Below are positions 15,052 to 22,524 of a stretch of DNA of 31,252 nt, one piece after another. The notes under the pieces are model-generated. The model had not been told where the DNA came from. It ran no database searches and was given only the letters and a program-made list of their open reading frames with translations. The stretch's first letter is position 1. Every line of letters begins with the position of its first letter. The stretch is from an uncultured Marvinbryantia sp. (GTDB taxonomy: Bacteria; Bacillota; Clostridia; Lachnospirales; Lachnospiraceae): positions 1 to 31,252 of the forward strand of contig CAKRON010000020.1 in assembly GCA_934373455.1 (NCBI GenBank), given 5' to 3'. The translations under genes were made by a program, and so were the position numbers.

Positions 15052-17703
15052 CTATTTTTCAAGCTGTGCCAGTCTTTCTTTTACCTGTGTCATCATATCT
15101 GTATATTTTGTCAGTTTTGCTTTTTCTTCTTCTATCTTAGCAGCCGGTGCTTTGCTGACAAATTTCTCATTGCTGAGCATACCATTTACACGGGCAAGTT
15201 CTTTATTCAGGCGTTCTTCTTCTTTCTTCAGTCGCTCGATTTCTTTTTCAATATCTACCAGTTCTGCAAATGGCATATAAATCACTGCTTCATGGATCAC
15301 AGCGGATACTGCATCTTCTGCAATTCCTGTCTTATCTGCCTGAATCATTACTTCGCTGGCATAACCAAGAGTCGCAAAGAATACCTTACCATTTTCGAAA
15401 ATACTGCGAATTGCTTCATTTTCAGATACAACATATACTTTTGCTTTTTTGCTTGGCGGTACATTCATTCCGGTTCTGACATTACGGATCGCACGTACTG
15501 CTTCTTTGATCGTTTCCACTGCTGTTTCATCTGCTTCAAAGTTCCAGCTTTCTGTATATTCTGGCCATTGTGCAATCATAATAGATTCTTCCTGTGGATT
15601 CAATGTACAGAAGATTTCTTCTGTTACAAATGGCATAAATGGATGCAGCAGTTTTAATGCATTACCAAGTACTGTCTTTAATGTCCAAAGGGCAGCAGCC
15701 TTTGTTGTATCTGCATCATTGTACAGACGAGGTTTTACCATCTCGATGTACCAGTCGCAGAATTCATCCCAGATGAAATCATATACCTTTTGTACTGCAA
15801 TACCCAGTTCGAATTTATCCATGTTCTCTGTTACATCTTTTGCAAGTGTATTGACTTTGGATAAAATCCATTTATCTGCCTGTGTCAGCTGTTCTGCCGG
15901 CATATCCTGTGGCACTTCCGCTTTTTCCAGGTTCATCATGATAAATCTGGATGCATTCCAGATCTTATTCGCAAAGTTACGGCTGGATTCTACTCGTTCC
16001 CAATAGAAACGCATATCATTTCCAGGTGCATTACCTGTCATCAAGGTCAGTCTCAGTGCATCTGCGCCATATTTATCAATAACTTCCAGCGGGTCGATAC
16101 CATTTCCAAGAGACTTACTCATCTTACGTCCCTGAGAATCACGAACCAGACCATGAATCAATACGTGATGGAATGGTGATTTTCCTGTCTGCTCCAGTCC
16201 GGAGAATACCATACGGATTACCCAGAAGAAAATGATATCATATCCTGTTACCAATACATCGGTTGGATAGAAGTAGTTCATTTCCGGTGTATTGTGCGGC
16301 CAGCCCAGTGTAGAGAATGGCCACAATGCTGAAGAGAACCAGGTATCCAGAGAATCTTCGTCCTGTTTGAAATGTGTACATCCGCATTTCGGACATTTCT
16401 CCGGTGCTCCGCCTCTGTTGACTACCATCTCGCCACATTCTTCACAATAGTATGCCGGAATTCTGTGTCCCCACCATAACTGTCTGGAAATACACCAGTC
16501 TTTGATATTTTCCAGCCAATGTAAATAGGTCTTGTCAAAACGTTCTGGAACGAATGTCACTTCGCCGTCTTCCAACGCTTTGATCGAAGCTTTTGCCATA
16601 TCAGACATCTTTACAAACCACTGTGGTTTTACCATTGGCTCTACCGTTGTATGGCATCTGTCATGGGTTCCTACTGCATGGCTGTGTGGAACTACTTTTA
16701 CCAAAAGTCCTAATTCTTCCAGATCTTTGACCATGGCTTTTCTTGCTTCATAACGTTCCATGCCTGCATATTTGCCGCCCAGTTCATTGATGGTCGCATC
16801 ATCATTCATAATGTTGATTTCCGGAAGATTATGACGTTTTCCTACTTCAAAGTCGTTCGGGTCATGAGCCGGTGTAATCTTTACACATCCGGTTCCAAAT
16901 TCTTTATCTACATACTCATCTGCAATGACAGGAATCTCGCGGTCTGTCAGAGGCAGCTTTAACATTTTTCCAACAATGTCTGTATATCTTTCGTCTGATG
17001 GATTAACTGCTACTGCAGTATCGCCCAGCAGTGTTTCCGGACGGGTTGTTGCGATTTCTACAAAACGTCCTTCTTCTCCCACAACCGGATAGTTGATGTG
17101 CCAGAAGAATCCATCCTGATCTTCATGTTCTACTTCGGCATCGGACAGGGAAGTCTGGCATACCGGACACCAGTTGATAATACGGCTGCCTTTATAGATC
17201 CATCCTTTTTTATAAAGCTTTACAAAGACTTCTTCTACTGCTTCAGAACATCCCTCATCCATAGTGAAACGTTCTCTTTCCCAGTCAGCAGATGCTCCCA
17301 GCTTCTTTAACTGGTTAATGATACGGCTTCCGTACTCTTCTTTCCATTCCCAGGCATATTTCATGAAAGCTTCTCTGCCGATCTCATGTTTATCAATGCC
17401 TTTTTCTTTCAGCATATTTGTTACTTTTACTTCTGTTGCAATGGCTGCATGGTCAGTTCCCGGCTGCCATAATGCTTCGTATCCCTGCATTCTCTTGTAG
17501 CGGATCAGGATATCCTGCATGGTATTATCCAGGGCATGTCCCATGTGCAGCTGACCGGTTACGTTTGGCGGCGGCATAACAATGGTAAATGGTTTTTTAT
17601 CTGGGTTTACTTTTGCGTGAAAATATCCGTTGTCTACCCATTTCTGGTAGAGACGGTCTTCCAGACCCTTTGGGTCATAGGTTTTTGCTAATTCTTTGCT
17701 CAT
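15052..17703 (-). CDS. valS: Valyl-tRNA synthetase
   Basis: Class I synthetase that charges tRNA-Val; 883 residues, usual length. ATP-binding signatures are HMGH (residues 53-56, within [13 protein letters not shown]) and KMSKS (527-531). The editing domain that clears mischarged threonine lies between them (around 200-350, [15 protein letters not shown]). A CEEC...CPKC zinc-ribbon-like insert is seen at 420-440. The C-terminal coiled coil ([20 protein letters not shown]) is the tRNA-contacting arm typical of ValRS. Start ATG at 17703 has AAGGAG 5 bases away. Regulation: a T-box leader with a GUA specifier lies upstream. addB follows after 9 bases. Confidence 0.98.
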   Translation of the reverse strand: MSKELAKTYDPKGLEDRLYQKWVDNGYFHAKVNPDKKPFTIVMPPPNVTGQLHMGHALDNTMQDILIRYKRMQGYEALWQPGTDHAAIATEVKVTNMLKEKGIDKHEIGREAFMKYAWEWKEEYGSRIINQLKKLGASADWERERFTMDEGCSEAVEEVFVKLYKKGWIYKGSRIINWCPVCQTSLSDAEVEHEDQDGFFWHINYPVVGEEGRFVEIATTRPETLLGDTAVAVNPSDERYTDIVGKMLKLPLTDREIPVIADEYVDKEFGTGCVKITPAHDPNDFEVGKRHNLPEINIMNDDATINELGGKYAGMERYEARKAMVKDLEELGLLVKVVPHSHAVGTHDRCHTTVEPMVKPQWFVKMSDMAKASIKALEDGEVTFVPERFDKTYLHWLENIKDWCISRQLWWGHRIPAYYCEECGEMVVNRGGAPEKCPKCGCTHFKQDEDSLDTWFSSALWPFSTLGWPHNTPEMNYFYPTDVLVTGYDIIFFWVIRMVFSGLEQTGKSPFHHVLIHGLVRDSQGRKMSKSLGNGIDPLEVIDKYGADALRLTLMTGNAPGNDMRFYWERVESSRNFANKIWNASRFIMMNLEKAEVPQDMPAEQLTQADKWILSKVNTLAKDVTENMDKFELGIAVQKVYDFIWDEFCDWYIEMVKPRLYNDADTTKAAALWTLKTVLGNALKLLHPFMPFVTEEIFCTLNPQEESIMIAQWPEYTESWNFEADETAVETIKEAVRAIRNVRTGMNVPPSKKAKVYVVSENEAIRSIFENGKVFFATLGYASEVMIQADKTGIAEDAVSAVIHEAVIYMPFAELVDIEKEIERLKKEEERLNKELARVNGMLSNEKFVSKAPAAKIEEEKAKLTKYTDMMTQVKERLAQLEK

Positions 17704-17740
17704 AAGTGCTCCTTCCTTTTTGTTTACACCTCAGCAGTTC

Positions 17741-17862
17741 ATACAATGAATTTAACGAAGACACGCTCTCGCTACCTCACATTGGCAACAGCACATAAGT
17801 GACCCAAATACGGTCACTAAGTGCCGGCCATGTTCGAGTGTCTTCTTATAAATTCATTGTAT
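17741..17862. repeat. 122-bp imperfect palindrome in the valS leader
   Basis: Outer arms 17741-17764 and 17838-17862 pair over 13 bases (ATACAATGAATTT/AAATTCATTGTAT), a small 3/4-base internal loop, then 8 bases (GAAGACAC/GTGTCTTC). Inside, ACAT-t-GGC/GCCATGT, GCAC/GTGC and AGTGACC/GGTCACT nest in the same order, so almost the whole element folds into one long hairpin on either strand. It sits in the transcript between the T-box terminator and the valS ribosome site. The shape fits a miniature inverted-repeat element or a structured RNA; no transposase is present. Which one it is cannot be decided from one copy. Confidence 0.8.
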
Positions 17863-17943
17863 TTCCTTCTGTGTTCTAAATAAAAAATAGTTAATATTCA
17901 AGACCCGCTGATATCGTAATTATTCATCATTCTCATGAGATAG

Positions 17944-17977
17944 AAAAAGCCCTCTGCATATGTTGTATGCAAAGGGC
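17944..17977 (-). terminator. T-box-controlled terminator ahead of valS
   Basis: Twelve-bp stem GCCCTTTGCATA/TATGCAGAGGGC (one U-G pair; arms 17966-17977 and 17949-17960) with a five-base loop, then five T on the minus strand. It starts 7 bases after the T-box core, the arrangement needed for mutually exclusive antiterminator and terminator folding. Confidence 0.93.
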
Positions 17978-18227
17978 GAGAATATCGCGGTACCACCTTT
18001 GTTTACAGTAAAACTGTTTCTTACTGTATCTCTTATCTTCTGTAACGGGAATTCCCGGAATGGCTTACGCACCGGTCTGATCTGAACATTGTCTTCTCAT
18101 CCGGCTTGGGTCATTCAGTTCCAAAGCTACCTTCTGTCTGTCTCTATACGCGGCGCCTTCCAGCCTGTGGGCATCCTTCTCTGGTCGTGATAACAGTCAT
18201 ACTCCTCTTTGTCATAACCTTTCGCTA
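17978..18227 (-). promoter_or_regulatory. T-box riboswitch, valine (GUA specifier)
   Basis: Leader RNA that senses uncharged tRNA and prevents termination. The conserved T-box core AAGGTGGTACCGCGA is at 17985-17999. Stem I is closed by CAAAG (18207-18211) pairing with CUUUG (18123-18127), and the specifier loop on its 3' side reads GUA (18128-18130), valine, followed by the usual purine. AGAGGAGUAUGAC near the stem base and AGAGAAGGAUGCC in the distal part match conserved Stem I elements. Uncharged tRNA-Val (anticodon UAC) should pair with GUA and its CCA end with the T-box bulge, letting transcription into valS and the genes after it. Start placed from the promoter. Confidence 0.93.
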
Positions 18228-18233
18228 TGTTCC

Positions 18234-18262
18234 ATGATAACGAAAGGGGGCAGGTTTGTCAA
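18234..18262 (-). promoter_or_regulatory. Promoter of the T-box-valS operon
   Basis: TTGACA (18257-18262), 17 bases, TATCAT (18234-18239) on the minus strand. The -35 box begins only 4 bases past the stop codon of the upstream regulator gene, with no terminator between, so read-through from that gene would also meet the T-box. Confidence 0.88.
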
Positions 18263-18266
18263 GACG

Positions 18267-19697
18267 TTACTGTTTTATTTTCCAATAACCTTTTCTAGCT
18301 GAGCCTATACGTTCTATTTTCTCTTTTTCCTTTAAAATTTTCAATTTGTTCGCAATGGTTTTTCGGCTTACCATTAATTTTTCTGCCAATTGTGTTACCG
18401 TATATTCAGGCTGCTCTATAAGTAATGAAAGTACATCATTTTCATTCACCTTATCGTTCACCTTTTCATTCACCTTATCGTTCACCTTTTCATTCACCCT
18501 TGCATCTGCATTTGATTTTTTTTCCATTCCACGATACATATTTACCCTGAAATCTCCATCAAAATCTATCAACTTTGGTTTTGGCAAACCGTATTCTTCG
18601 CATTCTCTGAAAATTCTTGGTATTCCGGTGCCCCATTTCTCGATGATCTTCATATACGCAAAAGCTCTGGCTATTGCTGGATTTCTTGGTTTAGAATATC
18701 CTTCCATCATTTTTTTAATTGTCACATTGTTCAAAAGCATTCCTGGTGATGTAATCTCCAGTCGATCATCAAATAAGGCTACCTGTATGTTTCCCGGTTC
18801 CAGATAACTGCGGTGTGCCACCGCATTGGCAATTAGTTCACGCACACTGTCTGTTGGAAGTTCATAAACATCCTGTCTGTATATTCCCTGAATTTTCATT
18901 CCCAGATTAATTTTTTCTAATACATACTGAAATGCTGATTCTACCTGTTCTTGTATCGGTCCTTCGAATTCACGTCTGTCCACAAAGTATGCCCTGTCTA
19001 TTCCTTTAAATACCGCACATTGGATACAAGGCTGCATTCGCATCTTACCTGTTAAAAGTGCATAAGCATTTGTCGGGATAATTTTTCCATTCTCTTCTCT
19101 CAGAATTCCCCAAGAAATTAATGTGTTTGGTGTTATATCCTTAATATTTACCTTTTCACTGTCCTGCCAGGTGTTTTTCTGGGCAGTCTGCTTCATGCTG
19201 ATACACAATTCCCGAATGTCGTTCTCCGTGATATTCATATCTTTACATGGTTCGCTGTCAAAATATCGATTTTGTCCATCCAAAATCAATTCCTTTAACA
19301 TATAATCTTCTACAAGTCTAGTGGTTCCGGATACCCGCATATAGGTTCCTTCTGCAATGCCTTTCGACTTTATATAATATGGGCGCATTGCCCCGGGAAA
19401 AATTTCCACAATAATGACTGTCTTATCTCCCACTGTCTGTAAAGTCACTTCCGGACGGATACGCGGCTCACAAGAATCAGAAATCGTATTCGTAATAGCA
19501 TCCATAGTTCGGAATATATTATCCACTTCCATTCCGACAATTTCCAGAGTCTTATCATCTATTCCAAAAACAATTTTTCCACCTTCGCCATTTGCAAAGG
19601 CTACTACTGTTTTCATATATTTTTCACTTTTTTCCGGCACTGCAACTTTATACTCAATATTCTTCGTTTCTCCAGAAAACAGCTTATTTTCCGTCAT
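18267..19697 (-). CDS. AlbA_2/Schlafen-type ATP-binding transcriptional regulator-like protein
   Basis: About 476 residues. The N-terminus (TKNIEYKVAV, then VVAFANGEGGKIVFGIDD) is an AlbA_2 (Schlafen AAA_4) domain; the middle has a HATPase_c_4-like region (ELIANAVAHRSY, then GNIQVALFDDRLEITSPG and the WGTGIPRI loop). The C-terminal 55 residues are a winged helix (YTVTQLAEKLMVSRKTIANK). Between them lies a low-complexity linker of alternating KVNE/KVND (residues about 401-421 of the longer reading), encoded by a 24-base tandem repeat. Proteins of this make-up are often annotated as RecG-related or as transcriptional regulators; their ligand and targets are mostly unknown. Start: ATG at 19697 with GGAGG 5 bases upstream; an ATG at 19721 lacks a good site. 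Confidence 0.88.
   Translation of the reverse strand: MTENKLFSGETKNIEYKVAVPEKSEKYMKTVVAFANGEGGKIVFGIDDKTLEIVGMEVDNIFRTMDAITNTISDSCEPRIRPEVTLQTVGDKTVIIVEIFPGAMRPYYIKSKGIAEGTYMRVSGTTRLVEDYMLKELILDGQNRYFDSEPCKDMNITENDIRELCISMKQTAQKNTWQDSEKVNIKDITPNTLISWGILREENGKIIPTNAYALLTGKMRMQPCIQCAVFKGIDRAYFVDRREFEGPIQEQVESAFQYVLEKINLGMKIQGIYRQDVYELPTDSVRELIANAVAHRSYLEPGNIQVALFDDRLEITSPGMLLNNVTIKKMMEGYSKPRNPAIARAFAYMKIIEKWGTGIPRIFRECEEYGLPKPKLIDFDGDFRVNMYRGMEKKSNADARVNEKVNDKVNEKVNDKVNENDVLSLLIEQPEYTVTQLAEKLMVSRKTIANKLKILKEKEKIERIGSARKGYWKIKQ
18439..18498. repeat. 24-base tandem repeat coding for the KVNE/KVND linker
   Basis: Two perfect 24-base units (18439-18462 and 18463-18486) and a partial third (18487-18498). 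Each codes for eight residues of the linker before the winged helix. In-frame slippage would change linker length without breaking the protein. Confidence 0.9.
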
Positions 19698-19734
19698 TCT
19701 ATCCTCCATTTCGTTTCGCATATCCGCATAATTT

Positions 19735-20016
19735 TTATTTCAGCCCGGCCATAAATAATTCGTAGAAGTCATCTTCTCCATCCAGCAGTGGGGAGTTTTC
19801 TCCGCCTCCATTGGTGCTGCGGCGCATGGAAGCATAGAATTCTTCTCCTGCATTGACCACTTCCATTTCATATAATTCATAGCCATGACGACGGCAGGTA
19901 TTGCAGAACTCGCGAAGAGGATCTTTCGCATTCTGAGTATCCAACAAGGTTTTTCTTAAAGTTTCGTCTTTTCTTGCATCATGCTGAAGCTGTTCTAAAA
20001 TTTCTACAGTATTCAT
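19735..20016 (-). CDS. Small acidic protein of unknown function (93 residues, possibly Nif11-like)
   Basis: I do not recognise a named family with certainty. The N-terminal half is helical (VEILEQLQHDARKDETLRKT), followed by LREFCNTCRRHGYELYEMEV, whose short Cys pair and GYEL turn recall Nif11-type small proteins. The C-terminal half is Gly/Asn-rich, then acidic and aromatic (RRSTNGGGENSPLL, GEDDFYELFMAG). There is no signal peptide or membrane helix. The ribosome site AGGAGG lies 11 bases before the ATG; a nearer out-of-frame ATG runs straight into TGA. It sits 61 bases after pepF and 37 before the AlbA_2 gene, probably co-transcribed with both. Nif11 members can be peptide-natural-product precursors, but no modifying enzyme is in the window. 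Confidence 0.72.
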   Translation of the reverse strand: MNTVEILEQLQHDARKDETLRKTLLDTQNAKDPLREFCNTCRRHGYELYEMEVVNAGEEFYASMRRSTNGGGENSPLLDGEDDFYELFMAGLK

Positions 20017-20077
20017 ATCATATCTTTCCTCCTAATCCTCGTTTTCGCTCATATATCCTTTTTTCATCATACATCAA

Positions 20078-21859
20078 TTATTCACATTTTTCCAGCTCTG
20101 TTAAGTATTCTTCAAACACTTCCAGTGCTTCTTCCACCGGCTGCGGGGTGGACATATCTACACCACATATTTTCAGAAGATCTATCGGATCCATTGAACT
20201 TCCGCTGCTTAGGAACTGTTTATATTTATCTACAATACCTTCTTCACCTTTTAATATTTTACTGCTGATCGCAATCGCTGCTGCAAATCCGGTAGCATAC
20301 TGATATACATAGAATGGAGTATAAAAATGTGGTATACGTGCCCATTCATATGCAATCTCCGGATCAGAGACCATGTCTTCGCCAAAATACTTTTTATTCA
20401 GAGTCAGGTACAGTTCACACAACTGTTCTGCCGTCAGCACGCCACCCTGACTTACGATGTCATGGGTTCTCATCTCAAATTCTGCAAACATAGTCTGACG
20501 ATACATCGTACCTTTGAACTGATCCAGAAAATAGTTGATCAGGTACTTTCGTTCTGCCGGATCTTCGCTACGTTTTAACAAATCTGAAATCAGTAGTGCT
20601 TCGTTACAGGTAGATGCTACTTCTGCTACGAATATTTTGTATCCTGCATACAGATATGGCTGTTTATGATCCGAATGCCAGGAATGAAGTGCATGTCCCA
20701 TCTCATGTGCCAGCGTAAAGACATCATTCAGGCTGCCGTGGTAATTTAATAATACATATGGATGGGTGCCATATGCTCCCCAGGAATAGGCACCTGTCCG
20801 TTTTCCTTCATTTTCATATACGTCAATCCAACGATGATCAAATCCTTCCTGAAGCAGTGCCTGATAATCTTCTCCCAACGACGCCAGAGCAGATATTACA
20901 ATCTCTTTTGCTTCCTCAAAGCTATATTTCTTTTCCGGAGTTTCTACCATCGGTACATACACGTCATACATATGCAATTCTTGATATCCCAGCATTTTTT
21001 TCCGTAATTTCACATAACGATACATTGCCAGAAGATGTTCGTTCATAGTGGTGATCAGATTCTGGTATACTTCCATCGGAACATTGCTTTCATCTAACGC
21101 TTCTTCCATCGCATTTACATAATGACGTTCTTTTGCAAAAAAGTCTGCCTGCTTTGCATTGCCGTAATAGGCTGCTGACAGTGTATTGATATACTGCCTG
21201 TATTCACCGTACAGAGTTTGAAATGCATGCTGTCTCAATATTCTGTCTTTACATTCCATATATGAAATAAAGGTTCCAACTGTCAGTTTCTTCTTTTCAT
21301 TCTTCTCATCTGTGATTTCCGGGAATGTAATGTCTGCATTGTTAAACATGGCAAACACATTGGACGGTGTCTGTGCAAGTTCACTGACTCTTGCCAGCAG
21401 CGCTTCTTTCTCTTTATCCAAAATGTGCGCCTTTTTTCTGGTAATCTGTGTCAGGAACCAGTCGTATTTCTTCAATTTTGGTTCCTGCTCCATTTCATTT
21501 TTCAATACTGCTTCATCTAATTCCAGTATCTCAGATTCCAGCCAGGAAGTTACCTGGCTCAGTTTTGCCGCTATAATCTGAGTTTCTCCACTCATTTTCT
21601 GATACTTTGCATTTGCAGTGTCTTCATGATTGCGCTGATTCGCATATACATACAGCTTCTCAAAAATCTGGTTCATTTCTTCATAAAGCTGCAACGCTTT
21701 CAGAAGCGCTTCCCGTCCATTCTTCAGTGTCCCCTGAAGTTCTGCAAATTGATTCATCAAGGCATCTAATTTTTCTCCATCCTGTGAAAAAAGTTCCTCA
21801 TTCTCATAGAGATCTTCCAGTCTCCAGGTATTTTCCGGTTTTTGTTCTTCTCGCTTCAT
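20078..21859 (-). CDS. pepF: Oligoendopeptidase F (M3 family zinc metallopeptidase)
   Basis: Cytoplasmic zinc peptidase that cuts oligopeptides of roughly 7-17 residues. 593 residues with the chosen start, matching PepF (about 600). The zinc motif HEMGH is at 385-389, followed by ALHSWHS; the third ligand is expected in the helix with FVAEVASTCNEALL. Long helical N-terminal region as in the family. The ATG at 21859 has AAAGGAG 5 bases upstream; the ATG five codons earlier would begin inside that ribosome site. A terminator lies only 21 bases upstream and leaves no room for a separate promoter, so expression depends on read-through from ysxC or a promoter inside it. Confidence 0.96.
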   Translation of the reverse strand: MKREEQKPENTWRLEDLYENEELFSQDGEKLDALMNQFAELQGTLKNGREALLKALQLYEEMNQIFEKLYVYANQRNHEDTANAKYQKMSGETQIIAAKLSQVTSWLESEILELDEAVLKNEMEQEPKLKKYDWFLTQITRKKAHILDKEKEALLARVSELAQTPSNVFAMFNNADITFPEITDEKNEKKKLTVGTFISYMECKDRILRQHAFQTLYGEYRQYINTLSAAYYGNAKQADFFAKERHYVNAMEEALDESNVPMEVYQNLITTMNEHLLAMYRYVKLRKKMLGYQELHMYDVYVPMVETPEKKYSFEEAKEIVISALASLGEDYQALLQEGFDHRWIDVYENEGKRTGAYSWGAYGTHPYVLLNYHGSLNDVFTLAHEMGHALHSWHSDHKQPYLYAGYKIFVAEVASTCNEALLISDLLKRSEDPAERKYLINYFLDQFKGTMYRQTMFAEFEMRTHDIVSQGGVLTAEQLCELYLTLNKKYFGEDMVSDPEIAYEWARIPHFYTPFYVYQYATGFAAAIAISSKILKGEEGIVDKYKQFLSSGSSMDPIDLLKICGVDMSTPQPVEEALEVFEEYLTELEKCE

Positions 21860-21880
21860 GTCTGCTCCTTTCATCTACAC

Positions 21881-21906
21881 AAAAAGGTACCAGTTTCCCG
21901 GTACCT
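21881..21906 (-). terminator. Intrinsic terminator between ysxC and pepF
   Basis: Stem AGGTACC/GGTACCT (arms 21900-21906 and 21885-21891), eight-base loop, then a run of T on the minus strand (21881-21885). It lies 7 bases after the ysxC stop. The stem is short, so termination may be partial. Confidence 0.8.
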
Positions 21907-21913
21907 CTTCTGC

Positions 21914-22510
21914 TTACGCTTCTTCCGGCTCCATCCAGCTGTCTATCAGGTTCCAGATTTCTTCTCTTCCCTGCTTAGTCTCTGCTGAAAATGGTATGAC
22001 TATGCCATCAGATTTCATATTCAGTCCTGTTTTGATTGCCTTTACCTGTTTCTGAAGCTGGCTCCGTTTGATCTTATCCAGCTTGGTAGCAATGATAATC
22101 GGATCATAACCATTGTATACAATCCAGTCATACATCATCTTATCATTTGCAGAAGGATCATGTCGGATATCAATTAACAGGAAAACAGCTTTGAGCATCT
22201 GAGATTTCTGCAGATACCGTTCAATGAGTTTTCCCCATTTTTCCTTTTCTGACTGGGAAACTTTTGCATAACCATATCCCGGAAGATCCACCAGATACAT
22301 GGCATCATTGATATTATAAAAATTAATAGTCTGTGTTTTTCCAGGCTGTGCACTGGTACGTGCCAGGGATTTTCGATTCATCAGCGCATTGATCAGAGAT
22401 GATTTTCCCACATTTGATTTACCCGCAAATGCCACTTCCATCTTTGTATTCGCCGGTAATACACTGGTAACACCGCACACTGTTTCTAATGCTACATTCT
22501 TTATAACCAT
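21914..22510 (-). CDS. ysxC: Ribosome-biogenesis GTPase YsxC/EngB
   Basis: Essential small GTPase (198 residues, usual about 195-210) that acts in late assembly of the large ribosomal subunit. G1 is GKSNVGKS at 30-37; G2 threonine lies in PGKTQTINFY; G3 is DLPGYGYA; G4 is TKLDK and G5 FSAE. The start at 22510 (MVIKNVALE) has AGGAGAA upstream. It is 14 bases after lon, an arrangement found in Bacillus too (lonA-ysxC). No odd features. Confidence 0.97.
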   Translation of the reverse strand: MVIKNVALETVCGVTSVLPANTKMEVAFAGKSNVGKSSLINALMNRKSLARTSAQPGKTQTINFYNINDAMYLVDLPGYGYAKVSQSEKEKWGKLIERYLQKSQMLKAVFLLIDIRHDPSANDKMMYDWIVYNGYDPIIIATKLDKIKRSQLQKQVKAIKTGLNMKSDGIVIPFSAETKQGREEIWNLIDSWMEPEEA

Positions 22511-22524
22511 TCGTTTCTCCTGTT

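Noticed and set aside
15031..15657. 208-residue plus-strand open frame opposite the 3' part of valS
   Set aside because: Phe/Cys-rich shadow of the ValS coiled-coil and C-terminal coding sequence.
18240..18266. Terminator between the AlbA_2 gene and the valS promoter
   Set aside because: Only a few bases lie between the stop and the -35 box, and no stem with a T-run is present.
18439..18498. Regular 24-base repeats considered as a CRISPR array
   Set aside because: Units are directly adjacent with no spacers and are in frame inside a gene, where they code for a linker.
20017..20077. An 18-codon frame starting MYDEKRIYERKRG between pepF and the 93-residue gene
   Set aside because: No ribosome site before its ATG, and it covers the ribosome site of the next gene. 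Too short to support.
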